Positions 1-8,492 of a stretch of DNA of 64,000 bases are shown piece by piece. The stretch is taken from the NCBI RefSeq assembly GCF_014195685.1, contig NZ_JACICF010000001.1, forward strand, positions 218,992-282,991. Reading direction: 5' to 3'. The notes beneath the pieces are model-generated. The model had not been told where the DNA came from. It did no database searches and saw nothing but the letters and a program-made list of their open reading frames with translations. Source of the DNA: Sphingomicrobium lutaoense. GTDB lineage: Bacteria > Pseudomonadota > Alphaproteobacteria > Sphingomonadales > Sphingomonadaceae. Numbering within the stretch: the first letter of the stretch is position 1; every line of letters starts with the position of its first letter. The translations under genes and the position numbers were made by a program.

Positions 1-1727
1 TTGCGCCGCTCAACCCGCTCGGCAAAGGCCTGCTCGACCTGTGCGGCATCGAGCGCGAGGCCTGCGGTGATACGCGCTTCGCGTGCCCGGCCCGTCGCAT
101 CGGCGATGAGCAGCCATGACGCGGTGGCGAGCGGGGAGGCCGGATCGAGAAAGAAGCCGCGCCCGCCGGCCGAGACCCAGCGCTCGCCACTCCCATCGCG
201 GGGCCGCGCCAGATTGTCGGGCAAGGCGCGCGCCAGCGCGATCGCCGCATCGGGCCCTCGCTTCGGCTTCGCGTCGTGCAGCGCCATCGCTTTCTTCGCC
301 CAACTTGCCGCCAGCTTGCGCGCCGCGCTGGCCCGCTTTCCCCGGTCGGCGCGCCAGTTGGACAGTCGGATGGCAAGATCCTCGCTTGGCCCGCCCAGTC
401 CGCGTTCCTGCACCAGCATGACGAATTGCGCAGCCGTTTCGGCTTCGCCCATCGCCGCCCCATGCAGAAGCGCGGCGGCGTGCAGGGGCGTCATCGGCAT
501 TGCCGCCAGCTTGCGACCGAATGGCGTGATGCGCCCGTCCTCGCCCAGCGCCTCGATGGCTTTCAACTGCCGCTCGGCGATGGCCAGCGATGCCTCGGGC
601 GGCGGATCGATCCAGCGCAATGCGCCGGGCTCCGCGCCCCACAACTGCAAGGTGAGAAGCAGGGGGGAAAGGTCGGCCGCCAGCATCTCGGGCGGGTCAT
701 GGGGCGGAAGCGCCTGCGTCGCGGTTTCCTCCCACAGGCGGATTGCCACGCCCGGCGCCTGGCGCGCGGCGCGCCCCGCACGCTGGGTCGCCGCTGCCTG
801 GCTCGCTCGCTCGGTCACCAGCCTCGTGAAGCCCGCCACCGCGTCATGGCGAGGTCGCCGTGCCCGCCCGCTATCAACCACGATGCGTACATCCTCGAGC
901 GTGAGGCTGGTCTCGGCAATCGAACTGGCGAGCACCAGCTTGCGCGTGCCCGGCGCGGGCTTGGCCAGCGCCGCCCGCTGCGCCGCGGGGTCGATGCGGC
1001 CATGCAGGCGATGCAGTTCGACATCGGCAGGCAGGCTCCCCAATGCCTCCGCAGTGCGCTCGATTTCGCCGACACCCGGAAGGAATGCGAGCAATGACCC
1101 CTCATGTTCGTCCAGCGCGCGCTTGCAGGCGGCCGCCATTTGCTTCTCGATGGGTCGCGCGGCGTCGCGTCCCACATGCCGGATGGTGAGCGAATAGGAT
1201 TTGCCCGCGCTCTCGATCAGCGGGGGATCGCCAAGCAGCCTCGCGAAGCCCTGGCTGTCGAGCGTCGCCGACATTGCGAGCAGCTTGAGGTCGGGGCGGA
1301 GGCTTTCGGCCACGTCGAGTGTGAGCGCGAGCGCGACATCGTTTCCAAGGCTGCGCTCATGCACTTCGTCGAAGATCACCGCGCTCACGCCGGTCAATTC
1401 GGGATCGGCCTCGATGCGGGTCTGGTAGACCCCGTGGGTCATCACCGTGATGCGCTTGCCCGGGCGGCTGTCGAGGCGGGTGGCATAGCCGATCGTCGCG
1501 CCGCTGCGCTCGTTCCGCTGCGCCGCCATATAATCGGCCGCCGCGCGCGCCGCGAGACGGCGCGGGACCAAAAGCAGGATTTCGCCCGTGCACCATTGCT
1601 CGTCCAGCAGGGCCGGGGCGATGGCCGTGGTCTTGCCCGCCCCCGGCGGCGCGATGAGCAGGGCACGGCCATGTTCGCGCAGCGCGTCGCGAAGCTCGGG
1701 AAGGATTTGCGTGACGGGAAGCGGCAC
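1..1727 (-). CDS. hrpB: ATP-dependent helicase HrpB (partial, C-terminus outside window)
   Basis: DEAH/DExH-box RNA helicase of the HrpB type, a probable ATP-driven RNA or RNP remodelling enzyme. Reading the minus strand shows a Walker A region (IAPPGAGKTT) about 25 residues from the start, the DExH box IFDEVHER near 1370, a SATLDSQGF motif III and the motif VI region QRAGRAAR near 780. I chose a GTG start at 1727: it has GAGG at 1733-1736 and lies 8 bases after the stop of the polyprenyl synthase gene, so the two may be translationally coupled. About 575 codons lie in the window; HrpB proteins are usually about 800-850 residues, so the C-terminal third lies before base 1. The long plus-strand open frame over this region is an antisense shadow. 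Confidence 0.88.
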   Translation of the reverse strand, partial: MPLPVTQILPELRDALREHGRALLIAPPGAGKTTAIAPALLDEQWCTGEILLLVPRRLAARAAADYMAAQRNERSGATIGYATRLDSRPGKRITVMTHGVYQTRIEADPELTGVSAVIFDEVHERSLGNDVALALTLDVAESLRPDLKLLAMSATLDSQGFARLLGDPPLIESAGKSYSLTIRHVGRDAARPIEKQMAAACKRALDEHEGSLLAFLPGVGEIERTAEALGSLPADVELHRLHGRIDPAAQRAALAKPAPGTRKLVLASSIAETSLTLEDVRIVVDSGRARRPRHDAVAGFTRLVTERASQAAATQRAGRAARQAPGVAIRLWEETATQALPPHDPPEMLAADLSPLLLTLQLWGAEPGALRWIDPPPEASLAIAERQLKAIEALGEDGRITPFGRKLAAMPMTPLHAAALLHGAAMGEAETAAQFVMLVQERGLGGPSEDLAIRLSNWRADRGKRASAARKLAASWAKKAMALHDAKPKRGPDAAIALARALPDNLARPRDGSGERWVSAGGRGFFLDPASPLATASWLLIADATGRAREARITAGLALDAAQVEQAFAERVERR

Positions 1728-1734
1728 CGCCGCC

Positions 1735-2742
1735 TCAATAAGCTCGAGCGACGGCGAACTGGGCGGCTTCGGCCATGGCCTTGCGCGCGGTGGAATCGGG
1801 GAAGATCGACAAGGCGTCGATGGCGCGCCGGGCATAGCTGCGCGCGGCTTCGAGCGTGTCGGCCAGGGCATCGGTCGAGCGCATCAGCGACACGGCATGG
1901 GCAAGGTCGTCATCGCTCACGCGCTTGCCCTGCATCGCGTCCTTCCAGAAGGTCCGGTCGCCGTCCGATCCGCGCGAATGGGCAAGGATGACGGGCAGGG
2001 TCATCTTGCCGTCGCGGAAATCGTCTCCCAGCCCCTTGCCCATCACATCCTCGTCCGAGGTATAGTCGATGGCATCGTCGACCAGCTGGAATGCCACCCC
2101 GAGGTTGCGTCCATAGGCCTCGAGCGCCAGTTCGGCTTCCTCGCTCGCCTCGGCGACGATCGGCGAAACGCGGCAGGCGGCGGCAAACAGGGCAGCGGTC
2201 TTGGCGCCGATGATCGCCAGATATTCCTCTTCGCTCGTCTCGATGCGGCGCTGGGCAGTCAACTGGTCGACTTCGCCCTCCGCGATCACCGCGCTGGCAT
2301 GGCTGAGAATCTTGAGAACCTTGAGGCTGCCGTCCTCGACCATCAGTTCGAAGGCGCGGCTGAAGAGGAAATCGCCGACCAGCACGGTCGCGGGATTGCC
2401 CCAGATCAGATTGGCGGCCTTCTTGCCGCGCCGCATCGCCGAACCATCGACTACATCGTCATGGAGAAGCGTTGCGGTATGGATGAACTCGACCGCGGCG
2501 GCGAGCTTGTGGTGGCGCGTGCCGGGATAGTCGAGCAATGCCGCACTCGCGAGCGTCAGCATCGGGCGAAGACGCTTGCCCCCGCCCGCGATCAGATGTC
2601 CTGCCAGTTCGGGAATGAGCGCGACCTTCGACTGCATCCGGTCGAGGATCACCGCATTCACGGCATTCATGTCCTCGGCCACGAGGCTCATCATGGGCTG
2701 CAGGGAAGGGGGCTGGCCTTCGCGGATCGGGGTGACACTCAT
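1735..2742 (-). CDS. ispB: Polyprenyl (octaprenyl-type) diphosphate synthase
   Basis: Trans-isoprenyl diphosphate synthase of 335 residues. It would condense farnesyl diphosphate with isopentenyl diphosphate to build the ubiquinone side chain. The first aspartate-rich motif is DDVVD (around residue 95) followed by MRRGKKAAN; the second is seen in FQLVDDAIDY with the following GDDFRDGKMTLP. These are the Mg2+-diphosphate binding sites of the family, and the length is normal. The chain length of the product cannot be read from sequence; sphingomonads usually make Q-10, so decaprenyl is possible. The stop (1735-1737) lies just before the hrpB start. The two-component genes upstream are on the same strand. 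Confidence 0.93.
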   Translation of the reverse strand: MSVTPIREGQPPSLQPMMSLVAEDMNAVNAVILDRMQSKVALIPELAGHLIAGGGKRLRPMLTLASAALLDYPGTRHHKLAAAVEFIHTATLLHDDVVDGSAMRRGKKAANLIWGNPATVLVGDFLFSRAFELMVEDGSLKVLKILSHASAVIAEGEVDQLTAQRRIETSEEEYLAIIGAKTAALFAAACRVSPIVAEASEEAELALEAYGRNLGVAFQLVDDAIDYTSDEDVMGKGLGDDFRDGKMTLPVILAHSRGSDGDRTFWKDAMQGKRVSDDDLAHAVSLMRSTDALADTLEAARSYARRAIDALSIFPDSTARKAMAEAAQFAVARAY

Positions 2743-2755
2743 CGCGCTTGCCCCC

Positions 2756-4135
2756 TTAGTCAGTTTCCTGGGTCGCGGGAAGGGACAGAGTGACCATCAG
2801 CCCACCCAGGTCCTCGCTGGTGCCCAGGCTGACCGTGCCGCCGTAGATTTCCGCCACATCCTTGACGATCGCAAGGCCCAGCCCGGTGCCCGGCTTGTCG
2901 GTGTCGAGCCGCGCTCCACGGCTGAACAGCAGGGCGCGCTGTTCCTCGGCGATGCCCTTGCCGTCATCCTCGATGATGATGTCGACCATCGGGGCCGACC
3001 GCTCGATCGTCACGAATACCCGCCCGCCGCCATATTTGGCGGCATTCTCGATGAGATTGCCGAGCATTTCGTCGAGATCCTGCCGCTCGACGCGGACGCA
3101 GGCGTCGCGGTCGCCGGTCATGTCGACCGTGCTGCCATCGTAAAGCCGGCTCACCGCCCGTTCGATCGTGGCGACGCTCTCGGCGACATTGGCGCGGGCA
3201 TGCGCCGAGGCGCGTCGCCCGATGGCACGGGCGCGGGCGAGGTGATGGTCGACCTGGCGGCGCATCACCGTGGCCTCGCGGCACACGATGTCGTTGAGAT
3301 TGGCGTCATTGGCGGTCGCGGCATTGGTGATGACTGTCAGCGGGGTCTTGAGCGCATGGGCCAGATTGCCCGCATGGCGGCGCGCCTCGTCGGCTCGTGC
3401 CTCATTATGCGCGAGAAGCTCGTTGATCTCGTCGGTCAGCGGGACGATTTCGCGCGGAAAATCGGGATCGATGCGCGTCTGCGCGCCCGACCGGATCGCC
3501 ACCACTTCGCGCCGCACTCGCCGAAGCGGCCATAGGCCGTAAAGCGTCTGCAGCGCTGCCATTGCAATCAGCCCGAGGCCGAGAACCGCAAAACTGTAGA
3601 AAAGTGTCCGCCGCAACTCGCGGATCTGCTCGTCGAGCGATTCGCGGCTTTCGGCCACCTGGAAACGCCAGCGAATGTCGCTGTCGGGCAGGATCACATC
3701 GCGTTCGAGGATGCGCAGCGGCTCGCCCTCGAATTCGTCGGTATTGCGGGTGTGAAGCTCGGTATCGTGATGATCGGCCGAGGCATCGAGCCGCCGGTCC
3801 CACAACGAGCGGGAAGGGAAAGTCTCCGCGCCTTCGCCGGTGACCTGGAAATACAGCCCCGAATAGGGTTCGAGGAAGCGCTGGTCGGCGGGCGGGCGCG
3901 TGAAGCGCACTTCGCCATCGGGGCCGATTTCCGAGGCTGCGATCATCGCGTTGAGGACGAATTCGAGCTGGCTGTCGAAATTCTCGATCACCGTGCGCGT
4001 CAGCACCCGGTCGAGCGCGAACCCGCCCAGGAGAAGCAGGATCGCGATCCACAGCGCGGCGATGCCGATCATTCGCCGGGTCAGCGATTCCCGGCGGGCC
4101 AGGGAAGCGTGAGGGTCCTCAGCCGTGACGGTCAT
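2756..4135 (-). CDS. Sensor histidine kinase (PhoQ-like, HAMP-HisKA-HATPase)
   Basis: Inner-membrane sensor kinase of 459 residues. A hydrophobic segment at about residues 22-44 and a second at about 185-207 bracket a periplasmic sensor domain of about 140 residues that includes EPYSGLYFQV. A HAMP-like linker follows, then the H-box HALKTPLTVI (phospho-acceptor His), the N-box NLIENAAKYGGG, and G-boxes DDGKGI and GTGLGLAIV. All catalytic motifs appear intact. The gene starts 5 bases after the stop of the OmpR-type regulator at 4141-4815, so the two are almost surely one transcript and a cognate pair. The presence of a PepSY protein gene just upstream suggests envelope sensing. The ligand is unknown. 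Confidence 0.9.
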   Translation of the reverse strand: MTVTAEDPHASLARRESLTRRMIGIAALWIAILLLLGGFALDRVLTRTVIENFDSQLEFVLNAMIAASEIGPDGEVRFTRPPADQRFLEPYSGLYFQVTGEGAETFPSRSLWDRRLDASADHHDTELHTRNTDEFEGEPLRILERDVILPDSDIRWRFQVAESRESLDEQIRELRRTLFYSFAVLGLGLIAMAALQTLYGLWPLRRVRREVVAIRSGAQTRIDPDFPREIVPLTDEINELLAHNEARADEARRHAGNLAHALKTPLTVITNAATANDANLNDIVCREATVMRRQVDHHLARARAIGRRASAHARANVAESVATIERAVSRLYDGSTVDMTGDRDACVRVERQDLDEMLGNLIENAAKYGGGRVFVTIERSAPMVDIIIEDDGKGIAEEQRALLFSRGARLDTDKPGTGLGLAIVKDVAEIYGGTVSLGTSEDLGGLMVTLSLPATQETD

Positions 4136-4140
4136 GGCCT

Positions 4141-4815
4141 TCAGGCATCACGGTCCTCGGGATCCTCGAGGCTGTAGCCGAGGCCACGGATGGTGGTGAT
4201 CGTGTCCGCGCCCAATTTCTTGCGGATGCGCGTGACGAAAACCTCAATCGTGTTCGAATCGCGATCGAAATCCTGGTCATAGATATGCTCGATCAGTTCG
4301 GTGCGGCTCACCACCTTGCCCTTGTGGTGCATCAGATAGCTGAGAAGCTTATATTCCTGCGCCGTGAGCTTCACCGGTTCGCCGGCCTTGGACACCTTGC
4401 CTGAACGGGTGTCGAGCCGGATGTCGCCCGCGGTAAGTTCGGAAGAAGCATTGCCCGACGCGCGGCGGATCAGCGCGCGCAGCCTCGCGATCAGTTCCTC
4501 GGTCTGGAAGGGCTTGGCGAGATAATCGTCTGCGCCCGCGTCGAGCCCGGCCACCTTGTCGGACCAGCTGTCGCGCGCGGTGAGCACGAGGACGGGCATG
4601 TCATGACCTTCCTTGCGCCAGCGGTCGAGCACGGTCAGCCCGTCGATCTCGGGCAGGCCGAGATCGAGGACGATCGCGTCATAGCTTTCGGTCGCGCCGA
4701 GAAAATGGCCATCCTCGCCATCGGTCGCCAGGTCGACTGCATAGCCCGCCCCCTCGAGGGTCGAACGCAACTGGCGCCCGAGATTGGGTTCGTCTTCAAC
4801 AATCAGGACGCGCAT
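4141..4815 (-). CDS. OmpR/PhoB-family response regulator
   Basis: Response regulator of 224 residues: receiver domain at about 1-115 with acidic pocket (EDE, residues 7-9), phospho-acceptor Asp in VLDLGLPEIDG (about residue 51), the conserved Thr in VLTARD and Lys in YLAKPF. A winged-helix DNA-binding domain follows (about 128-220), with the typical LTAQEYKLLSYL and VSRTELIEHIY segments. It probably controls transcription in response to the sensor kinase whose gene follows at 5 bases. The targets are unknown; autoregulation of the PepSY-regulator-kinase unit is common in such arrangements but no operator was identified. Confidence 0.93.
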   Translation of the reverse strand: MRVLIVEDEPNLGRQLRSTLEGAGYAVDLATDGEDGHFLGATESYDAIVLDLGLPEIDGLTVLDRWRKEGHDMPVLVLTARDSWSDKVAGLDAGADDYLAKPFQTEELIARLRALIRRASGNASSELTAGDIRLDTRSGKVSKAGEPVKLTAQEYKLLSYLMHHKGKVVSRTELIEHIYDQDFDRDSNTIEVFVTRIRKKLGADTITTIRGLGYSLEDPEDRDA

Positions 4816-4914
4816 CAGGCCTCTCCGCTATTCGATGTTGGCCGGGCAACGCACGAGGCGGCCCGGCGGTTGCCGAAGCTTAACGAAGGCGGCGGTTCGC
4901 GCAAATGGGGAAAA

Positions 4915-5220
4915 TCAGCGGCCCGAACGGCCTATAATCCGGCCCGAGCGGGCATCGACATCGATCCACACCACCCGGCCTTCCTTCATGAACTTCAGCC
5001 GGTAGGAGGAGCCACGGAAGTCGGGACCCAGATATTGATAGCCGCGCATGCGCGGAATGATGCGGCGCTCGATCTCGGGCAGGGGCATGGAACGGCCTTC
5101 CTGCAACGAGGAATAGGCACGGTCCTGGTCGGTCTGCGGCGGCGCCTGCAGGGCAGGCGCGGGCGCAGCCAGCAACATGGCGGCCCCGAGGGCCATCGAG
5201 AGAGTTTTCATCATACGCAT
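4915..5220 (-). CDS. Small secreted PepSY-domain protein
   Basis: Small protein of about 101 residues with a Sec signal peptide (MRMMKTLSMALGAAMLLAAP, cleavage probably near PALQA) and a C-terminal PepSY-like segment: an EIERRIIPRMRGYQYLG helix/loop, then YRLKFMKEGRVVWIDVDA and SGRIIGR, the pattern of PepSY domains that bind or inhibit partners in the periplasm. The start is uncertain: ATG codons at 5220, 5214 and 5211 are all possible and none has a strong Shine-Dalgarno. It lies about 100 bases upstream of the response regulator on the same strand, the usual place for a PepSY accessory protein of a PhoP/PhoQ-like pair. Its exact role is unknown. Confidence 0.8.
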   Translation of the reverse strand: MRMMKTLSMALGAAMLLAAPAPALQAPPQTDQDRAYSSLQEGRSMPLPEIERRIIPRMRGYQYLGPDFRGSSYRLKFMKEGRVVWIDVDARSGRIIGRSGR

Positions 5221-5339
5221 CGGTTCAACTTTCAAACCATGCCCTAGGCCTCCGGCATTGAACAGGCCGTGAATGACCATGTCGCCGCTTGTTCAGCAAG
5301 GCGTGACGAATGGGCAACGATTGGCTAGGGGCCAGCCCC

Positions 5340-7121
5340 ATGGCACCACCCATTCTCTCCCTGGAGGACGTCAGCCTCCATCATGGCGACGGCTGGCTCT
5401 TCGAGGGCCTCGACCTTCATATCGGCCCGCGCGACCGTCTCGCGCTCATCGGCCGCAACGGCGCGGGAAAAACCACGCTCTTTCGCATGCTCCAGGGTGA
5501 ACTGGAGCTGGACAAGGGCCGGCGCACCGTGATGCCCGGCATCAATATCGTCACGCTCGAGCAGGATCCCGACATGAAGGGTTTTGCGACGCTCGGGCAG
5601 TGGGCGGCGCATGGGGAAAAGGCCCCACCGCTCCATGCGATCGAGGCGATCGCCGACCAGATGGGCATCGACCTTGAAACCTGCACCGCTACCGCCAGCG
5701 GGGGGGAGCGTCGCCGCGCCGCGCTCGCCAGGGCGCTGGCCAGCGATGCCGATCTGCTGCTTCTCGACGAACCCACCAACCATCTCGATCTCGCGGCGAT
5801 CGACTGGCTCGAGGAATGGCTGGGCCGCTACAAGGGCGCCTTCATCACCATCAGCCACGACCGGACCTTCCTCAAGCGACTGACCCGAAGCTGCCTGTGG
5901 ATCGACCGCAAGACGCTGCGCCGCGCCGAAATCGGCTTCGGCGGCTTCGACAAATGGACCGAGGACGTGCTCGCCGAAGAAGAGCGCGCCGCCGAAAAGC
6001 TCGATGCAAAGCTCAAGCAGGAACTGCACTGGCTCCACCGCGGCGTGACCGCGCGGCGCAAGCGCAACCAGGGCCGCCTGCGCAAGCTCGAGGAATTGCG
6101 CCAACAGCGCGCCGCGATGATCGGCGCGGTGGGAAAGGCCTCACTCGGTCTCGCCAAGGACGATGTGAAGACCAAGACGGTGATCGACGCCGAAGGAGTA
6201 GGCAAATCCTATGGCGACCGCACGATCATCAGAGATTTTACCCTGCGCGTGCAGCGCGGCGACCGCATCGGCATCGTCGGGGCCAATGGTGCGGGCAAGA
6301 CCACTTTGCTTCGATTGCTGACGGGCGAACTCGAACCCGATGAAGGCACGATCATCCGTGCGAAAACGCTCTCGGGCATCGTCATCGACCAGCAGCGAAA
6401 GCTGCTCGATCCGAAGAAGAAGGTCCGCGACGTCCTCGCCGAAGGCGGCGAATGGATCGAGGTCCGCGGCGCGAAGAAGCATATCAAGGGCTATCTCAAG
6501 GAATTCCTGTTCGATCCGGGCCTGTCGGACGCGCTGATTGGCACCTTGTCGGGCGGCGAACGGCACCGCCTGCTGCTGGCCCGCGAATTCGCGCGCGAAA
6601 GCAATCTACTCGTTCTAGACGAGCCCACCAATGATCTCGACATGGAGACGCTCGATCTCCTCCAGGAAGTCATCGCCGACTATGAAGGCACGGTGCTGCT
6701 CGTCAGCCACGACCGCGATTTTCTCGACCGCACGGTGACGGTGACGCTCGGCCTCGACGGGTCGGGAACGGTCGATATCGTGGCCGGCGGCTATGAGGAT
6801 TGGGCGAGCCGCCGCAAGGACCGCTCGGCCACGGCCAAGAAGGCCAGGCCGCAAACGAAAAAGGAAGAAGCGCCCAGCACCGCGCCCCGCAAGCTCAGCT
6901 ACAAGGACCAGCGCGATCTGGATCGCCTCCCCGCCGAGATCGCACGGCTCGAAGAGGAGATCGCCAGCGCCGAGACCGAACTGGCCGATCCCGACCTCTT
7001 CACCAGCGACCCCGACCGCTTCGCTGCGCTCACCAAGGCGCTCGAAGACAAGCGGGCCGAAAAGGAAGCCGCAGAGGAACGCTGGCTCGAAGTCGCAGAA
7101 ATGGCTGAAGCGCTGGGCTGA
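5340..7121 (+). CDS. ABC-F family ATPase (Uup-like)
   Basis: Soluble tandem ATPase of about 593 residues without membrane segments, typical of ABC-F proteins acting on ribosomes or nucleic acid. Domain 1: Walker A RNGAGKTT (about 39-46), signature SGGERRR (about 120) and DEPTNHLD (about 143). A charged linker with many K/R (about 220-265) is followed by domain 2: ANGAGKTT (about 315), SGGERHR (about 403) and DEPTNDLD. The C-terminus (about 515-590) is a predicted coiled coil rich in E, K and R, as in Uup. I chose ATG 5340 because MAPPILSLEDVSL matches the family's beginning and AGGGG lies 8 bases upstream; ATG 5310 is an alternative. It is convergent with prsR, with no gap. Confidence 0.9.
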   Translation: MAPPILSLEDVSLHHGDGWLFEGLDLHIGPRDRLALIGRNGAGKTTLFRMLQGELELDKGRRTVMPGINIVTLEQDPDMKGFATLGQWAAHGEKAPPLHAIEAIADQMGIDLETCTATASGGERRRAALARALASDADLLLLDEPTNHLDLAAIDWLEEWLGRYKGAFITISHDRTFLKRLTRSCLWIDRKTLRRAEIGFGGFDKWTEDVLAEEERAAEKLDAKLKQELHWLHRGVTARRKRNQGRLRKLEELRQQRAAMIGAVGKASLGLAKDDVKTKTVIDAEGVGKSYGDRTIIRDFTLRVQRGDRIGIVGANGAGKTTLLRLLTGELEPDEGTIIRAKTLSGIVIDQQRKLLDPKKKVRDVLAEGGEWIEVRGAKKHIKGYLKEFLFDPGLSDALIGTLSGGERHRLLLAREFARESNLLVLDEPTNDLDMETLDLLQEVIADYEGTVLLVSHDRDFLDRTVTVTLGLDGSGTVDIVAGGYEDWASRRKDRSATAKKARPQTKKEEAPSTAPRKLSYKDQRDLDRLPAEIARLEEEIASAETELADPDLFTSDPDRFAALTKALEDKRAEKEAAEERWLEVAEMAEALG

Positions 7122-8492
7122 TCAGGCGCTCAGCTTATACTGCTTCAACAGGTCGTAGAGCGTCGGACGCGAGATGCCGAGCAGCTTGGCCGCGCCCGAG
7201 ATATTGTTCTCGGTGCGGCTCAACGCCTGGCGGATTGCCTTGCGGTCGGCGATTTCGCGCGCGGCGCGCAGGTTGATCGGTGACGCACCCTCGCTGTCGG
7301 CCCCCGCCTGGAGGTCGAGGTCGGCGGCGGTGACCAGCTTGCGATCGGCCATGATGACTGCGCGCTTCACCCGGTTTTCGAGTTCGCGCACATTGCCGGG
7401 CCAGCCATATTCGTCGATTGCCTCGACCGCGTCGGGGGCGAGCCCGCTTACGCTGCGTCCGAGGTCCTTGGCATATTTGGTCACGAAATAGCGTGCGAGC
7501 AGCACCGCATCGCCGGTCCGCTGCGCCAGGGGCGGAATGGGAACGACGATCTCGGCAAGGCGGTAGTAGAGATCTTCGCGGAACGAGCCGTCGGCAGTCA
7601 TGCTGTCGAGGTCCTGGTGAGTCGCGCAGACGATCCGCGTATCGACGTTGATCGGCTTTCTTCCCCCGATCCGCTCGATCACCCGCTCCTGGAGAAAACG
7701 CAACAGCTTGACCTGCAAGGGCAGGGGAATGTCGCCCACTTCATCGAGGAACAGCGTCCCGCCCTGCGCCATCTCGATCTTGCCTTCGGTGGTCTTGACC
7801 GCGCCGGTAAAGGCACCCCGCTCGTAACCGAATAGTTCGGCCTCGAGCAGGTTCTCGGGAATGGCGGCGCAGTTGATCGCGACGAATGCCCCGTCCTTGC
7901 GCGGGCTCTGGCCGTGCACCGCGCGTGCCAGCAATTCCTTGCCGGTTCCGCTGGCCCCCAGCAGCATCACCGAGACATCGGCCGAGGCCACCCGCTCGAT
8001 CGTATGCGCGACCTTCATCATCTCGGGGCTGGCCGACACGATCGAGCCCAGCACCGTCTGGCTGTCGCCCGCTTCCTGTTCGAGGCGGCGGTTCTCGGCT
8101 TCGATGTCATGAAGGTGGAAGGCGCGGTCGACGATCAGGCCGAGATCGTCGATATCGACGGGCTTGCGATAGAAGTCATAGGCACCCAACGCGATCGCCT
8201 TGAGCGCGCTTTCCCGGGCGCCATGGCCCGAAGCGACGATCACCTTGGTATCGGGCTTGAGGGCGAGGATTTCCTGCAGGGTGGCAAAACCCTCGCTGGT
8301 CCCGTCGGGATCGGGCGGCAGGCCGAGGTCGAGCGTCACCACCGCGGGCTCGTGCAGGCGCAACAGGTCGATGGCCTCCTTGCGCGTCCCGGCGACCACC
8401 ACCTCATAGCCTTCATAGGCCCATTTGAGCTGGCGCTGCAGGCCTTCGTCATCCTCGACGACGAGCAGGGGGCGCAGGTCGTTCTTGCTCAT
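7122..8492 (-). CDS. prsR: PEP-CTERM-type response regulator PrsR (sigma-54-dependent activator)
   Basis: NtrC-like activator of 456 residues. Receiver domain at about 1-125 with LLVVEDDEG and phospho-acceptor Asp in VTLDLGLPP; AAA+ domain at about 150-390 with Walker A GASGTGKE, the sigma-54 contact loop GAFTGA and FLDEVGDIPL; C-terminal Fis-type helix-turn-helix (ISGAAKLLGISRPTLYDLLK). The receiver with LGLPPDPDGTSEGF and the coupling to a PrsK-type kinase match PrsR of exosortase (PEP-CTERM) systems. In that family it switches on sigma-54 promoters of sorted surface proteins and exopolysaccharide genes. The start at 8492 overlaps the prsK stop by 4 bases, so both come from one message. No exosortase or EPS gene is in this window. 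Confidence 0.9.
   Translation of the reverse strand: MSKNDLRPLLVVEDDEGLQRQLKWAYEGYEVVVAGTRKEAIDLLRLHEPAVVTLDLGLPPDPDGTSEGFATLQEILALKPDTKVIVASGHGARESALKAIALGAYDFYRKPVDIDDLGLIVDRAFHLHDIEAENRRLEQEAGDSQTVLGSIVSASPEMMKVAHTIERVASADVSVMLLGASGTGKELLARAVHGQSPRKDGAFVAINCAAIPENLLEAELFGYERGAFTGAVKTTEGKIEMAQGGTLFLDEVGDIPLPLQVKLLRFLQERVIERIGGRKPINVDTRIVCATHQDLDSMTADGSFREDLYYRLAEIVVPIPPLAQRTGDAVLLARYFVTKYAKDLGRSVSGLAPDAVEAIDEYGWPGNVRELENRVKRAVIMADRKLVTAADLDLQAGADSEGASPINLRAAREIADRKAIRQALSRTENNISGAAKLLGISRPTLYDLLKQYKLSA

Noticed and set aside
1-1197. Long plus-strand open frame over hrpB
   Set aside because: Antisense shadow of a GC-rich gene; residue mix is Arg/Ser/Ala-rich without motifs, while the minus frame has all helicase motifs.
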